A stretch of 64,000 bases of DNA from Methylophaga sp. Lineage in GTDB: Bacteria > Pseudomonadota > Gammaproteobacteria > Nitrosococcales > Methylophagaceae. Where the stretch lies: assembly GCA_024636315.1 (NCBI GenBank), contig JAGXHJ010000065.1, positions 24,689 through 88,688 of the forward strand. Reading direction: 5' to 3'. Shown here in pieces: positions 44,483 through 56,732 of the stretch. The notes beneath the pieces were generated by a model. It had not been told where the DNA came from and ran no database searches. It saw only the letters and a program-made list of their open reading frames with translations. How positions within the stretch are numbered: the stretch's first letter is position 1; every line of letters starts with the position of its first letter. The position numbers were made by a program, and so were the translations under genes.

Positions 44483-44533
44483 GTCAATTCTCGGCACACA
44501 TTAATTTTAAATTTTAGTTTAGTGAAATAAATA

Positions 44534-45604
44534 ATGACAAAAAAAATTGCAGTATTACCCGGTGATGGTATCGGTCCAGAAATTGTTGCTGAAGCGATAA
44601 AAGTCTTAAATGCACTTAAAAAAGATGGCTTAGATATCGAGTTTGAATATGGTTTGATTGGCGGAGCGGCCTATGATGAAACAGGAACTCCATTTCCTGA
44701 TGAAACATTAGCTTTATCAAAATCGGCAGATGCTATTTTATTAGGTGCGGTCGGTGGTTATAAATGGGAGTCACTGGATATCAGTGTGCGACCAGAAAAA
44801 GGCTTGTTAGCTATCCGTAGTGCGTTAAATTTATTCGCCAATTTACGTCCGGCAATTTTATATCCACAATTGGCAGATGCTTCGACTTTGAAACCTGAGG
44901 TTGTTGCGGGTTTAGATTTGATGATTGTTCGTGAATTAACGGGGGGCATTTATTTTGGCCAACCTCGCGGTATTCGCACACTCGACAATGGTGAGAAAGA
45001 AGGTTTTAATACACTTGTATATCGTGAAAGTGAAGTGCAACGAATTGGTAAAGTGGCTTTTGACATTGCTCAAAAAAGACAAGGTCGATTGTGTTCAGTA
45101 GATAAAGCGAATGTATTAGAAAGTACCGAATTGTGGCGTGAAACAATGATTGATCTTGCTAAAGACTATGCTGATGTTAAATTGAGCCACATGTATGTTG
45201 ATAATGCGGCAATGCAACTAGTACGGGCGCCAAAACAATTCGATGTTATGGTCACCACAAATATGTTTGGTGATATTTTGTCAGATTGTGCTTCAATGTT
45301 AACAGGATCAATTGGCATGCTACCATCAGCATCGTTAGATGAAAGCGGTAAAGGCATGTATGAACCGATTCATGGTTCAGCTCCAGATATAGCCGGAAAA
45401 AATATTGCTAATCCTTTAGCTACTATTCTATCTGTAGCGATGATGTTACGTTACACTTTAAATGAAGCTGAAATGGCTGAACGGATAGAGCTTGCCGTGG
45501 GTAAGGTACTGGATAAAGGCCTCCGTACCGCAGATATTTATTCTGATGGCATGACTAAAATAGGTACCTCGGAAATGGGCGATGCGGTAGTCGCAGCTCT
45601 TTGA
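44534..45604 (+). CDS. leuB: 3-isopropylmalate dehydrogenase
   Basis: [29 protein letters not shown]. Confidence 0.97.
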   Translation: MTKKIAVLPGDGIGPEIVAEAIKVLNALKKDGLDIEFEYGLIGGAAYDETGTPFPDETLALSKSADAILLGAVGGYKWESLDISVRPEKGLLAIRSALNLFANLRPAILYPQLADASTLKPEVVAGLDLMIVRELTGGIYFGQPRGIRTLDNGEKEGFNTLVYRESEVQRIGKVAFDIAQKRQGRLCSVDKANVLESTELWRETMIDLAKDYADVKLSHMYVDNAAMQLVRAPKQFDVMVTTNMFGDILSDCASMLTGSIGMLPSASLDESGKGMYEPIHGSAPDIAGKNIANPLATILSVAMMLRYTLNEAEMAERIELAVGKVLDKGLRTADIYSDGMTKIGTSEMGDAVVAAL

Positions 45605-45640
45605 GAAACATTAATATAAATTTTATAGATTGGATTCCTT

Positions 45641-46663
45641 GTGAATAAGAAAGTAGATGTTGCAGTAGTAGGTGCTACCGGTGCGGTAGGCGAAACAATG
45701 TTAGATATTTTGCATAAACGGAAATTTCCGGTGGGCAAGGTCTACGCTTTAGCGAGTGAACGTTCGGCTGGTTCTACGGTTAGTTTTGGTAATAAAACAT
45801 TGATTGTTGAAGATTTAGCGACATTTGACTTTTCTAAAGTACAAATTGGCTTGTTTTCACCTGGTGCGAGTATTTCAAAAATATATGCACCTATTGCTGC
45901 GGCAGCTGGTTGCGTAGTTATAGATAATACGTCTGAATTTCGCTATGTAGACGATATTCCATTGGTCGTACCAGAAGTAAATCCTGAAGCGATTGCTAAT
46001 TATAAAACTCATGGCATTATCGCTAACCCGAATTGTTCAACCATTCAAATGATGGTGGCATTAAAACCTATTTATGATGCGGTAGGAATAACCCGTATTA
46101 ATGTTTGTACCTATCAGGCTGTATCTGGAACAGGTAAGCCAGCTATGGATGAATTAGCTAAACAAACCGCTGCTTTATTAAACGGACGTCCTGTTGAAGC
46201 TAGCGTTTATCCAAAACAGATTGCATTTAATGTGATCCCCCAAATTGATGTGTTTGAAGAGAATGGTTACACCAAAGAAGAAATGAAAATGGTGTGGGAA
46301 ACTAAAAAGATTATGGGTGACGAATCTATTCAAGTTAATCCTACGGCTGTTCGAGTCCCTGTATTTTATGGGCATTCTGAAGCAATTCATATCGAAACTC
46401 GCGATAAGATTACAGCAGAACAAGCAAAAAAATTACTGTCAGAAACTGATGGTATTGTAGTCATAGATGAACATATTGATGGTGGTTATCCTACTGCAGT
46501 ATCAGAAGCTTCTGGTACAGATCCTGTTTATGTCGGTCGTATTCGTGAAGACATTTCACATCCAACAGGTTTGAATATATGGGTAGTAGCCGATAACGTA
46601 CGTAAGGGTGCTGCATTAAATAGTATTCAAATTGCAGAAGTGTTGGTTGAAAAATATCTGTAA
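45641..46663 (+). CDS. asd: Aspartate-semialdehyde dehydrogenase (GTG start)
   Basis: VAVVGATGAVGETML; NPNCSTIQMMVALKP. Confidence 0.96.
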   Translation: MNKKVDVAVVGATGAVGETMLDILHKRKFPVGKVYALASERSAGSTVSFGNKTLIVEDLATFDFSKVQIGLFSPGASISKIYAPIAAAAGCVVIDNTSEFRYVDDIPLVVPEVNPEAIANYKTHGIIANPNCSTIQMMVALKPIYDAVGITRINVCTYQAVSGTGKPAMDELAKQTAALLNGRPVEASVYPKQIAFNVIPQIDVFEENGYTKEEMKMVWETKKIMGDESIQVNPTAVRVPVFYGHSEAIHIETRDKITAEQAKKLLSETDGIVVIDEHIDGGYPTAVSEASGTDPVYVGRIREDISHPTGLNIWVVADNVRKGAALNSIQIAEVLVEKYL

Positions 46664-46708
46664 ATGATCGAGCTTTATGGACATGAGCATTAAACAAGGG
46701 GTTTTGAG

Positions 46709-49168
46709 ATGATGACACGAACAATTGCCAGTGTTGCGGTAATGGCTACATTGGGGCTTTTAGCTCCTATGCAGGTTAATGCTTTTGGTTTGGGTAAACT
46801 TGAGTTGTCGTCAGCACTCAATGAGCCCTTCAAGGCGGAAATTGGTGTTACCGCCTTGAAGGGAGATGATGCTAATAATTTACAAGTACGTTTGGCATCA
46901 AGCAAGGAATTTGAGCAAGCCGGAATTGAACGAAATTTTTTACTGACACAACTCAAATTTGATGTGGTTGAAAAGGCAGGTAATGTAAAAATTATTATCA
47001 GTTCTCAACAGCCAATTCGAGAGCCCTTTATTGATTTCTTATTGACGGCAACAACAACCGGTTCAGGTCGCCTAATTCGTGAATACACAGTACTGCTTGA
47101 TCCTCCAAAAAGTATATTCAATAAGCCAGCCATGTCACAGGTTCAAAGCCCAGCGGAAACCTCGGTTAAAACCAGTACTACCACTAGCGCAACAACCACT
47201 AATTATAAGTCGGCATCATTTGCCGGTGATAGTTATGGCCCAGTAATCCGTAGAGATACCCTCTGGGACGTAGCATTAAAAACTAGGCCAGAAAGTAATA
47301 TCACCGTTCATCAAATGATGATGGCCTTGTTAAAGGCCAATCCAGGTGCATTTCAACATGACAATGTGAATGGATTAAAAGCGGGTTATACATTATCGAT
47401 TCCTAGCAAAAATGATATTTATAAGCTAACTAAACAACAAGCGATTAATGCCTTTACTGAGCAAAATGATTTATGGAAAAATCGAAATAAACGTCCAACA
47501 ATTCCGACAATTGAAGCCGATACCGCTGATAAAACTATTACACCAATAGCTGAAAAAACGCCTGCTATTGGTAAAACTGTTGCTACAGACACAACAGCGC
47601 CGACCACCGAAGTTAATGATACGGCTCGATTGAAATTAGTCGTTCCTAGTGATGAGCCGTCGTTAAACGATGAAGCTTTATCACCATTGGGTGCAGAAAA
47701 AATTAAAGTACTCAGTGAACAATTGACCTTAGCTCAAGAAACAATTGAAGGACAAACACAAGAGAATATCGATTTCAAAGCACGTATGGATGCGTTAGAA
47801 GTGCAAATGGAGACGATGCGTCGCTTGATCTCACTGAAAGATGCAGATCTAGCCCGATTACAAAGCATGTTGGAAAAAGACCAACAGCCGGATAAAAATA
47901 CACTCCCGGCAGATGCTACAAATGTCGACAGTGCTGAAATAGATACAAAAAATGAGCCTTTAGATTCAACCACTGACATCAACGCTATTGAAGATGAATT
48001 AGAATCGATGTTTGTTATGGCACAAAAAATTGTGACTAACAATAAACTCGAAATCGCTATAGCTGCTGGAGGTCTATTATTACTATTAGTTGTGCTCTTA
48101 ATCGTCAAACGTCGTAAGGAGTCAGATGAAGCAGAAGAGTGGGATGAATCTCAAAATCTAGTAAATAACGACGATGAAGATTTAGTCGTTTCTCGGCCTT
48201 CTAATCTTGCTGAAGTTCAACAAACAGTTGAGACGGAAGTAATTGATGAGAAAACAGTAGCAGAACTGATTGAACAAGCGGATATGTTAGTTGCTTATAG
48301 TGATTACGAAAACGCTATGGCATCGCTTGAACAGGCAAAACAACAAGAACCTGAAAATGAATTAGTATTAAGCAAATTGTTGTATGTGTTGTTCAAACAA
48401 CGGGCAAAAGAGCGCTTTATAACGTTAGCTGGTAGCCTTAATATTGATAAAGCGTCGCCTGAATGGTTGGAAATTGCATCGTGGGGTAGAGAACTTGCGC
48501 CATTAAATTCACTTTTCCAACTTGCTACAGATGATAATGAACCTGCAAGCGCCTTGACTCTCGATTCTTTTAGCGATGTTAAAGATGATGAGTTGTTATC
48601 TGAGCCTACTTTAGCTCAAGAAGTCGATGAGATTGAAGATGAGGTGTCTAACACCATTGAATTCAATCTGGATGATTATTCGTCAGATGAACGTGTAAGT
48701 AGTGCTGAGAGTTCAATCGCATCACTCGACGAAATAAATGATGATTCTGACTCTTTGAGCTTTGATACTTCATTTCCTCTTGATGATGAAGATAAAAAGC
48801 CAGCTTTTGATGTGCCATTAAACTTTGAAACTGACTTGGACAAAGATGAAGATGTTTTGTCATTAAATGATGAACCGGTATCATTAGATTTGACTGAGGA
48901 AGCTTATCCAGCTGAACTATTGTCGACGGAAGATAATCTCCAAGATTTTGATACCGAGCTAAATTTAGAATCTGAAAACAATGACATTGAATTTGACATC
49001 AGTGGTTATGATGAAATTGATGAAGCTGAAACTAAGTTAGATCTGGCTTCTGCCTATGCTGATATGGGCGATCCTGACGGCGCGAGAAATATTTTAGAAG
49101 AAGTGCTTAAAGAAGGTAATGCTGAGCAAAAGTCCAAAGCGCAAGCTTTATTAAAGGGCTTATCATAA
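46709..49168 (+). CDS. FimV-like polar scaffold protein
   Basis: FGLGKLELSSALNEPFKAEIGV; LysM-like region; TM; acidic C-terminus with FimV C-terminal AETKLDLASAYADMGDPDGARNILEEVLKEG. Confidence 0.92.
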   Translation: MMTRTIASVAVMATLGLLAPMQVNAFGLGKLELSSALNEPFKAEIGVTALKGDDANNLQVRLASSKEFEQAGIERNFLLTQLKFDVVEKAGNVKIIISSQQPIREPFIDFLLTATTTGSGRLIREYTVLLDPPKSIFNKPAMSQVQSPAETSVKTSTTTSATTTNYKSASFAGDSYGPVIRRDTLWDVALKTRPESNITVHQMMMALLKANPGAFQHDNVNGLKAGYTLSIPSKNDIYKLTKQQAINAFTEQNDLWKNRNKRPTIPTIEADTADKTITPIAEKTPAIGKTVATDTTAPTTEVNDTARLKLVVPSDEPSLNDEALSPLGAEKIKVLSEQLTLAQETIEGQTQENIDFKARMDALEVQMETMRRLISLKDADLARLQSMLEKDQQPDKNTLPADATNVDSAEIDTKNEPLDSTTDINAIEDELESMFVMAQKIVTNNKLEIAIAAGGLLLLLVVLLIVKRRKESDEAEEWDESQNLVNNDDEDLVVSRPSNLAEVQQTVETEVIDEKTVAELIEQADMLVAYSDYENAMASLEQAKQQEPENELVLSKLLYVLFKQRAKERFITLAGSLNIDKASPEWLEIASWGRELAPLNSLFQLATDDNEPASALTLDSFSDVKDDELLSEPTLAQEVDEIEDEVSNTIEFNLDDYSSDERVSSAESSIASLDEINDDSDSLSFDTSFPLDDEDKKPAFDVPLNFETDLDKDEDVLSLNDEPVSLDLTEEAYPAELLSTEDNLQDFDTELNLESENNDIEFDISGYDEIDEAETKLDLASAYADMGDPDGARNILEEVLKEGNAEQKSKAQALLKGLS

Positions 49169-49180
49169 CGTGGTGATTAG

Positions 49181-49960
49181 GTGAAAGTTGCCTTAGGCGT
49201 TGAATATGATGGAACTCGATTTTCAGGATGGCAGGTACAACCATCACAAATAACGGTTCAAGGCTGTCTAGAGCGAGCATTAAGTCTTGTTGCTAATCAC
49301 CCAGTAAAAACAGTTGCTGCAGGTCGTACTGATTCTGGGGTTCATGCCCTGCAACAAGTGGTACATTTTGAAACAACTGTACAACGTGGTGAGCGAAACT
49401 GGATTTTAGGACTTAATACTAATCTACCCTCCGATATAAATGTCACATGGGCTCGACCCGTGGATGATGATTTTAGTGCACGATTTTCAGCCCTAAATCG
49501 CAGTTATCGTTACGTTATTATGAATCGTGTCAGTCGTTCAGCTCTTCATGCCCACAAAATGTGGTGGATCTTTAGCCCCTTAGATGTAGAACTGATGCAA
49601 GCGGCAGCAGATCTATTAGTAGGACATCATGATTTTTCTGCATTTAGAGCAAAAGAGTGTCAAGCGCATAGTCCGTTTAAAACCGTCGAAAAAATAAAGG
49701 TGACACGTCAGGGAGATTGCATTGCTATTGATGTGAAAGCGCAATCTTTTTTGCATCACATGGTTAGAAACTTAGTGGGTGTATTAGTGCCAATTGGTGA
49801 AGGTAGAAAACCGGTTGAGTGGGCTAAGGAAGTCTTGGAGGGCCGAGTCCGCTGTCATGGCGGAATAACGTCACCACCAGATGGTTTATATTTCATAAAA
49901 GTTGAATACCCAGAGCAATATAAGTTACCAACAGTGTCAGCTTTTCCTGTGGTCTGGTAA
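49181..49960 (+). CDS. truA: tRNA pseudouridine(38-40) synthase TruA
   Basis: [34 protein letters not shown]. Confidence 0.96.
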   Translation: MKVALGVEYDGTRFSGWQVQPSQITVQGCLERALSLVANHPVKTVAAGRTDSGVHALQQVVHFETTVQRGERNWILGLNTNLPSDINVTWARPVDDDFSARFSALNRSYRYVIMNRVSRSALHAHKMWWIFSPLDVELMQAAADLLVGHHDFSAFRAKECQAHSPFKTVEKIKVTRQGDCIAIDVKAQSFLHHMVRNLVGVLVPIGEGRKPVEWAKEVLEGRVRCHGGITSPPDGLYFIKVEYPEQYKLPTVSAFPVVW

Positions 49961-49995
49961 AGTATCAAGTTAGATTTTTCCTGAAAAGCGATTTC

Positions 49996-50610
49996 ATGCG
50001 AACACGTGTAAAAATTTGTGGCATTACTCGTCGCCAAGATGCTGAATTTGCAGTTGAAATGGGCGCAGATGCCTTGGGGCTAGTATTTTATCCTCCGAGT
50101 CCTAGAGCGATTTCTATTGCGCAAGCAAAAGAGATTGTTAGCGGCTTACCGCCATTTGTCAGCATAGTTGCATTATTTGTTGATGCAGATCCAAATGAGG
50201 TCTATGCATGTATAAATGAATTGCCGATGGTGTTATTGCAATTCCATGGTGACGAGTCGGCCGAATATTGTGAACAGTTTGGCAGACCATATTTAAAAGC
50301 GGTTAGGGTGCAAGTTGATACGGACTTAGTTCGTATTGCTAATGAATACGATACTGCCTCTGCGATATTGCTAGATAGTTACCAGCCAGGTGTACCAGGG
50401 GGAACTGGTCAGGTGTTTGATTGGTCATTAATCGAGTCAATTAATAAACCTATAATTCTTGCCGGTGGCTTGAATGTGGCTAATGTGGCGAACGCGATAG
50501 AACAAGTGCAACCTTATGCGGTTGATGTCAGTGGTGGCGTTGAGCAAGCTAAAGGGATAAAAGATAAACAAAAAATAACTGCTTTTATGCAAGAGGTAGC
50601 AAATGGCTGA
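49996..50610 (+). CDS. trpF: Phosphoribosylanthranilate isomerase
   Basis: [33 protein letters not shown]. Confidence 0.96.
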   Translation: MRTRVKICGITRRQDAEFAVEMGADALGLVFYPPSPRAISIAQAKEIVSGLPPFVSIVALFVDADPNEVYACINELPMVLLQFHGDESAEYCEQFGRPYLKAVRVQVDTDLVRIANEYDTASAILLDSYQPGVPGGTGQVFDWSLIESINKPIILAGGLNVANVANAIEQVQPYAVDVSGGVEQAKGIKDKQKITAFMQEVANG

Positions 50611-51823
50611 ACAATTGGATAAAGATTATTACGACACATACCCTGATGATAAAGGTCATTTTGGACCTTATGGTGGACGTTTCGTAGGCGAAACCTTGAT
50701 GGAAGCCATTTATGCGCTTGAAGAGGCTTATAATCACTATAAAAACGATCCTGAATTTCAAGCTGAAATGGATAAAGACTTAGCTGATTTTGTTGGTCGT
50801 CCATCACCGATTTATTTAGCAGAAAATTGGACCCAAAAATTGGGCGGGGCACAAATTTACCTGAAGCGTGAAGATTTAAATCACACGGGTGCTCACAAGA
50901 TTAATAATACAATTGGTCAAGCGTTATTGGCTAAACGTATGGGGAAAAAACGAATTATTGCTGAAACAGGTGCTGGCCAACATGGTGTGGCGACTGCTAC
51001 GGTTGCTGCTCGTTTAGGTATGGAATGTGTTATTTATATGGGCGCTGAAGATGTTCAACGTCAAGCACAAAATGTCTATCGGATGAAATTATTGGGTGCA
51101 ACCGTGGTACCGGTTGAATCTGGTTCACGTACTCTAAAAGATGCACTGAATGAAGCTTTACGTGATTGGGTAACCAACGTCGATGAGACCTTTTACATCA
51201 TTGGTACCGTTGCGGGCCCACATCCTTATCCTGCGATGGTACGTGATTTTCAAACGATCATTGGTCGCGAAGCACGCAGTCAAATTCTAAAAGCGACGGG
51301 CCGTTTACCTGATGCATTAATTGCATGTATCGGGGGGGGGTCTAATGCCATAGGTTTATTCCATCCCTTTATTGCCGATACCGAAGTGGCGATGTATGGG
51401 GTTGAAGGTGCTGGGCATGGTATAGAAACAGGTAAACATTCAGCACCGCTATCTGCAGGTTCACCGGGCGTATTACACGGTAACCGTACCTATTTAATGC
51501 AAGATAAAAATGGTCAAATTATTGAAACCCATTCTATTTCTGCTGGTTTAGATTATCCGGGTGTTGGTCCTGAACATGCTTGGTTAAAAGATATCGGTCG
51601 TGCTCAGTATGTGTCAGTAACTGATGATGAAGCATTACAGGCATTTCATGATTTAACACGTACGGAAGGTATCATTCCCGCACTGGAATCGAGTCATGCT
51701 CTAGCGTATGCGACTAAATTAGCGCCAACCATGTCACCCGACCAAATTTTGATGATCAATCTCTCTGGTCGAGGTGATAAAGATATGCATACTGTAGCCG
51801 AAATGGCTGGTTTAAGTTTCTGA
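50603..51823 (+). CDS. trpB: Tryptophan synthase beta subunit
   Basis: [28 protein letters not shown]. Confidence 0.98.
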   Translation: MAEQLDKDYYDTYPDDKGHFGPYGGRFVGETLMEAIYALEEAYNHYKNDPEFQAEMDKDLADFVGRPSPIYLAENWTQKLGGAQIYLKREDLNHTGAHKINNTIGQALLAKRMGKKRIIAETGAGQHGVATATVAARLGMECVIYMGAEDVQRQAQNVYRMKLLGATVVPVESGSRTLKDALNEALRDWVTNVDETFYIIGTVAGPHPYPAMVRDFQTIIGREARSQILKATGRLPDALIACIGGGSNAIGLFHPFIADTEVAMYGVEGAGHGIETGKHSAPLSAGSPGVLHGNRTYLMQDKNGQIIETHSISAGLDYPGVGPEHAWLKDIGRAQYVSVTDDEALQAFHDLTRTEGIIPALESSHALAYATKLAPTMSPDQILMINLSGRGDKDMHTVAEMAGLSF

Positions 51824-51833
51824 GGGATAACAG

Positions 51834-52652
51834 ATGAGTCGTATTAAACAATGTTTCGATAAGTTAAAGGCTGATGGTCAAACCGCGCTTATCCCTTATA
51901 TTACTGCCGGAGATCCTGAACCGTGGGTAACCGTACCGATGTTGCATGCTTTGGTTAGCGCTGGTGCAAACATCTTAGAATTAGGTATTCCTTTTTCTGA
52001 TCCAATGTCTGATGGTCCCGTTATTCAAAAAGCATGCGAGCGTGCGTTAGAAAATGGTGTCTCACTTCATCATGTATTAGATATGGTAAACCAGTTCAGA
52101 CAAAAAGATAAAGATACACCGATAGTGTTAATGGGTTACGCCAATCCATTGGAAGCAATGGGCTATCAGGCTTTTGCTGAAAGAGCGCAACAAGTGGGTG
52201 TAGATGGCATTTTGACCGTTGATATGCCGCCTGAAGAATCAGATGAGTTCTTGTCAATTATGGATGAGCATGAAATTGATACAATCTTCTTGGTAGCACC
52301 AACAACGTCTATAGAGCGTATGGCGAAAATTGCTAAGTATGCAAAAGGCTTCATTTATTATGTATCTATTAAAGGTGTGACAGGTACGGCTAATCTTGAT
52401 GTATCTGAAGTAACGGAAAAATTATCTATGTTGCGATCGCTAACGGATCTTCCACTAGGCGTTGGTTTTGGTATTCGTAATGGTGTCTCTGCTGCCGCAG
52501 TATCTGAAGTTGCAAATGCGGTCGTTGTAGGAAGTTCACTGGTAAATTGTATTGCAGACCATGCTGATAGACCAGAAGAGTTACCCGCAGCAGTTGCTAA
52601 TGTATTGGCAGAAATGCGACATGCCATTAATGCGCGTGATATGGCTAAATAA
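51834..52652 (+). CDS. trpA: Tryptophan synthase alpha subunit
   Basis: ILELGIPFSDPMSDGPVIQ. Confidence 0.97.
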   Translation: MSRIKQCFDKLKADGQTALIPYITAGDPEPWVTVPMLHALVSAGANILELGIPFSDPMSDGPVIQKACERALENGVSLHHVLDMVNQFRQKDKDTPIVLMGYANPLEAMGYQAFAERAQQVGVDGILTVDMPPEESDEFLSIMDEHEIDTIFLVAPTTSIERMAKIAKYAKGFIYYVSIKGVTGTANLDVSEVTEKLSMLRSLTDLPLGVGFGIRNGVSAAAVSEVANAVVVGSSLVNCIADHADRPEELPAAVANVLAEMRHAINARDMAK

Positions 52653-52684
52653 CTCGTCGAAAATAAAAACAATAGGTGACAAAT

Positions 52685-53542
52685 ATGAGTTGGTTTGAAA
52701 AATTAATTCCTTCGAAAATTCGCACAACAGTTCGCAATCGTTCAGTACCTGAAGGCGTCTGGTGTAAGTGCCCCGAATGCGACAGTGTTCTTTACCGTGC
52801 TGAATTAGTGCGCAATCTGCATGTTTGTCCTAAATGTGCTCATCATCAACGGATTAATGCGCGTACTCGACTCGCTAGCTTTTTAGATGAAGGTGAACGA
52901 AAAGAAATCGCCGCTGATGTTAAACCTGTCGACACGCTGAAATTTAGAGATAGTAAAAAATATAAAGACCGTATTCATCAAGCACAAAAAACAACGGGTG
53001 AAAATGATGCCTTATTGGCGATGCAGGGCACTGTTAATGACTTGCCTATTGTTGCTGTATCATTTGACTTCACCTTCATGGGCGGCTCTATGGGCTCAGT
53101 GGTTGGAGAAAAATTTGTTCGGGCAGCACAAGTAGCTCTAGAAAAGAAAATCCCATTGGTTTGTTTTTCTGCCAGTGGTGGTGCACGTATGCAAGAAGGC
53201 TTATTTTCGTTGATGCAGATGGCGAAAACGAGCGCCATTTTGGCTCAACTTAGTAAAGCTGGAATACCCTTTATTTCGGTATTAACCGATCCAACTATGG
53301 GCGGCGTTTCAGCAAGTTTGGCGATGTTAGGTGATCTTAATGTAGCAGAACCCAAAGCACTAATCGGTTTTGCCGGCCCTCGAGTTATTGAGCAAACGGT
53401 AAGAGAAACATTGCCAGAAGGCTTTCAACGCAGTGAGTTTTTAGTTGAGCATGGAGCTGTAGATATGATTATTGACCGCCGAGATATGCGAGATCGACTA
53501 TCAAGTATCTTGTCGGTGTTACAAAAGCGCCAAGCCGCTTAA
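52685..53542 (+). CDS. accD: Acetyl-CoA carboxylase carboxyltransferase beta subunit
   Basis: [29 protein letters not shown] zinc ribbon; [16 protein letters not shown]. Confidence 0.97.
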   Translation: MSWFEKLIPSKIRTTVRNRSVPEGVWCKCPECDSVLYRAELVRNLHVCPKCAHHQRINARTRLASFLDEGERKEIAADVKPVDTLKFRDSKKYKDRIHQAQKTTGENDALLAMQGTVNDLPIVAVSFDFTFMGGSMGSVVGEKFVRAAQVALEKKIPLVCFSASGGARMQEGLFSLMQMAKTSAILAQLSKAGIPFISVLTDPTMGGVSASLAMLGDLNVAEPKALIGFAGPRVIEQTVRETLPEGFQRSEFLVEHGAVDMIIDRRDMRDRLSSILSVLQKRQAA

Positions 53543-53556
53543 GACCGTCTGAATCG

Positions 53557-54822
53557 ATGCGTTTTCAAACTCTGCCACAATGGTTAAAGTGGCAGGAGTC
53601 ACTCCATTTCACCGAAGTTGATCCAGGCCTTGAACGAGTAGGTCAGGTATGGCAACAGCTCGGCGGTATTTCAAAGCTACCTTTTACCGTGGTCACAATT
53701 GCTGGTACGAATGGCAAGGGGTCCTCGGTGGCAATGCTGGAGTCGATTCTTCGTGCAGCAGGTTATCGTACTGGTACCTACACCTCACCGCATTTATTAC
53801 AGTATAACGAACGTATCTGTATGGATGGCAAGACATGTGATGATAAAACGATCTGCGAAGCTTTTGATCGTATAGATAAAGCGCGTGATGATATATCGCT
53901 GACTTATTTTGAATTTGCAACTTTAGCTGCTGTCGATATCTTTAGCCGTAATAAAATTGATATTGCCATTTTAGAAGTCGGCATGGGTGGGCGATTAGAC
54001 GCGGTTAATCTCTTTGATACTGATATTGCTCTAATTACCCCGATTAGCCTTGATCATACCGCCTGGTTAGGGACTACCCGCGAAGCTATAGGTTTTGAAA
54101 AAGCGGGCGTTATACGGCAGGATAAACCTGTTGTTTGCTCTGAAAAAATGCCGCCACAGAGTCTAATAAGTTATTCGACTTCACTTCAAGCACCTACTTA
54201 TATGGCAGGTAAAGAATTTAATATTGTCGTAAATAAAGACCAATGGCATTGGTCCAATAGCCATGTTCAATTTAAAAACCTACCTTTTCCTGCATTGATG
54301 GGAGCTTATCAGCTTCAGAATGCTGCCGCTGTACTTCAGGTTATAAGTTTATTAAATCATCAGCGTTATGCTATTTCTGAAGATGCTATCAAAAGCGGTT
54401 TAGCAACGGTGCAACTTGCAGGGCGATTCCAACAAATTCACGGTGATATCACAACTATTTTAGATGTCACACATAATCAACAAGGTGCAGAGAATTTAGC
54501 ACAATTATTAGTTGAAATACCTTGCCAAGGGCAAACGTTTGCTGTGTTATCGATGTTGAAAGACAAAGATGTAGTCAGCGTAGCCTCTATATTAAAACCC
54601 GTTATTGACGTTTGGTATGTTGCTGGTCTTGAAGGTAGTAGGGGAATGACCAGTGATACATTAGCGGCACAGCTCACTAATATCATTGATGAAGATAACA
54701 TCAGGCCCTTTTCAACAGTGATTGAGGCTTATGACCAAGCTATGAACTGTGCTAAGAAAGGTGACCGAGTGTTGGTGTTTGGCTCGTTTCATACTGTTGA
54801 AGCAGTGTTAACACGGCTTTAA
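53557..54822 (+). CDS. folC: Bifunctional folylpolyglutamate/dihydrofolate synthase
   Basis: VTIAGTNGKGSSVAMLESIL; downstream of accD. Confidence 0.95.
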   Translation: MRFQTLPQWLKWQESLHFTEVDPGLERVGQVWQQLGGISKLPFTVVTIAGTNGKGSSVAMLESILRAAGYRTGTYTSPHLLQYNERICMDGKTCDDKTICEAFDRIDKARDDISLTYFEFATLAAVDIFSRNKIDIAILEVGMGGRLDAVNLFDTDIALITPISLDHTAWLGTTREAIGFEKAGVIRQDKPVVCSEKMPPQSLISYSTSLQAPTYMAGKEFNIVVNKDQWHWSNSHVQFKNLPFPALMGAYQLQNAAAVLQVISLLNHQRYAISEDAIKSGLATVQLAGRFQQIHGDITTILDVTHNQQGAENLAQLLVEIPCQGQTFAVLSMLKDKDVVSVASILKPVIDVWYVAGLEGSRGMTSDTLAAQLTNIIDEDNIRPFSTVIEAYDQAMNCAKKGDRVLVFGSFHTVEAVLTRL

Positions 54823-54868
54823 ATACTGGCAGAACACTACATCATTTTCTACGATAAGCTATTCTAAA

Positions 54869-56728
54869 TTAGCGATACATTTCCTTGATTTCAGCCTGAT
54901 GAAACTCAAGTACTTTACTACGTTTAATTTTCATAGTTGGTGTCATTAAATCGTTTTCGATAGTCCAAGGTTCCAGCATTAGCGTGACGCGACGAATTTT
55001 TGCATAGGCAGGGAAGTCATGTAATAAACTTCTTAAGCGTTGGAGCACGTTAGCCTTTAAGGCTTTATTAGCGAGGCTGTTTCGATCAAACACATCTAAG
55101 CCATGTTCTTTGGCTAAACTAAACCAATGATCAGCATTGAGTACTAATAAGGCCGCTAGGTGTGATTCACCTTCGCCTACCACCAATGCTTGTTCAAAAA
55201 TTTCATCCATCAATATCGCCGCTTCAATGTCGCTAGGTGGTACTTTTTCACCATTATTTAAAATTAGAATATCTTTTATGCGTCCAGTTATGTAGACATG
55301 TCCATTTTTACCGATACGTGCTTGATCACCTGTGTGCAACCAGCCTTCAGTGTTAATGATTTGAGCCGTAGCTTTGTGATTATTCCAATAACCCAGCATA
55401 TTACCTGGGCCACGAGATAACAATTCATCATTCTCGCCGATCATAACGCTAACGCCTGGAATAGGTATTCCAACACTAGCAGGATCATTACTATCTGGCT
55501 TATTTACACTAATGACAGGACTGGTTTCAGTCATGCCATAGCCTTGCAATAAACAAAAGCCAAGACCAATAAATAATTTAGAGACGGGCAGAGGTAACGC
55601 GGCTCCTCCACTAACAATGAGGCGCATATTTCCGCCTAATCGTTCTTGTACTTTTGATGCTACAAGCTTTTCCAGCAGTGGCCACATCATAAAACTTGGT
55701 TGCCACTTACAATTACCTTGTTGGTGTTGAAAGCGAGCCCAGCCGGTGGTTACCGTAGTTTGAAATAAGGCTTTGGCGATAAATGATTTCGTTGATAATT
55801 GAGATTTTAAGCGGCAATAAATTCGCTCAAAAATACGTGGTACAGCGATCATGATGGTCGGTTTTACATATTGCATATCCTCTGCAAGCTGGGGAATACC
55901 ACGAGCATAGGCAACAGTAGCACCGGCCATCATCGGTAAATAATAGCCTGCTGTACGTTCTAAAGTATGAGACAACGGTAAAAAAGATAGAAATATGTCA
56001 CTAGGTAATACGTCAATATATTGTAATGAGCTAGCGGCCACAGATAACATATTGTAGTGACTAAGCATCACGCCTTTAGGACGGCCAGTTGTACCAGAAG
56101 TGTATATGATCGATGCTAATTGATCGGGCTTTGCATTGCTAGCATGTATCGCTCCACTATTGCTGGGCAACCAGTATTTCGCATAGATAGCGGGATCTGA
56201 TAACACCTCATCATCATAGTTATTAATAATGACGCGTTGAATATTATGCGCTTCCGTTAGCGATGGTTCTAGCCGTTTCCACTGAGCTGCATTTTGTAGA
56301 AAAAGCAGCTTAACATCGGCATCCTGCAAGATATAAGCAACGCTGTCCGGACGATCATCTGGATACAAAGGAACAACAACCAACCCCAAGCCCATTGCTG
56401 CTTGATCAAAAAACACCCATTCTTTACAGTTTTTTAAGTTAATTGCCACCCGATCGCCAGGCGCTAAATTTTGTTTGGCTAAGGCATCTTGCCAGCGTGC
56501 TACCTGAATTGCTACTTCCTGCCAAGAAATGTCATACCATTCTTTTCGTGAATTAGAATAGCTACGGTAGGCGGTATGTTGAGGGCTACGTTTTAGTCGC
56601 TCTTGGAATAAACCATAGAGTGTTCCAGCTTGTTCTGGTGGAATGGAATCATTATGCGTCGAAACGACCACTGTGTTTTCTGGTGGTATGAAATCAGTGT
56701 TCGTTGTGACAGTCATGGGATAAACCAT
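54869..56728 (-). CDS. AMP-dependent long-chain fatty acid-CoA ligase
   Basis: IIYTSGTTGRPKGVMLSH; GYGMTETSPVIS. Confidence 0.93.
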   Translation of the reverse strand: MVYPMTVTTNTDFIPPENTVVVSTHNDSIPPEQAGTLYGLFQERLKRSPQHTAYRSYSNSRKEWYDISWQEVAIQVARWQDALAKQNLAPGDRVAINLKNCKEWVFFDQAAMGLGLVVVPLYPDDRPDSVAYILQDADVKLLFLQNAAQWKRLEPSLTEAHNIQRVIINNYDDEVLSDPAIYAKYWLPSNSGAIHASNAKPDQLASIIYTSGTTGRPKGVMLSHYNMLSVAASSLQYIDVLPSDIFLSFLPLSHTLERTAGYYLPMMAGATVAYARGIPQLAEDMQYVKPTIMIAVPRIFERIYCRLKSQLSTKSFIAKALFQTTVTTGWARFQHQQGNCKWQPSFMMWPLLEKLVASKVQERLGGNMRLIVSGGAALPLPVSKLFIGLGFCLLQGYGMTETSPVISVNKPDSNDPASVGIPIPGVSVMIGENDELLSRGPGNMLGYWNNHKATAQIINTEGWLHTGDQARIGKNGHVYITGRIKDILILNNGEKVPPSDIEAAILMDEIFEQALVVGEGESHLAALLVLNADHWFSLAKEHGLDVFDRNSLANKALKANVLQRLRSLLHDFPAYAKIRRVTLMLEPWTIENDLMTPTMKIKRSKVLEFHQAEIKEMYR

Positions 56729-56732
56729 AACG

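Noticed and set aside
47150-47220. Thr/Ser-rich repeat in FimV-like gene
   Set aside because: Ordinary low-complexity linker typical of FimV
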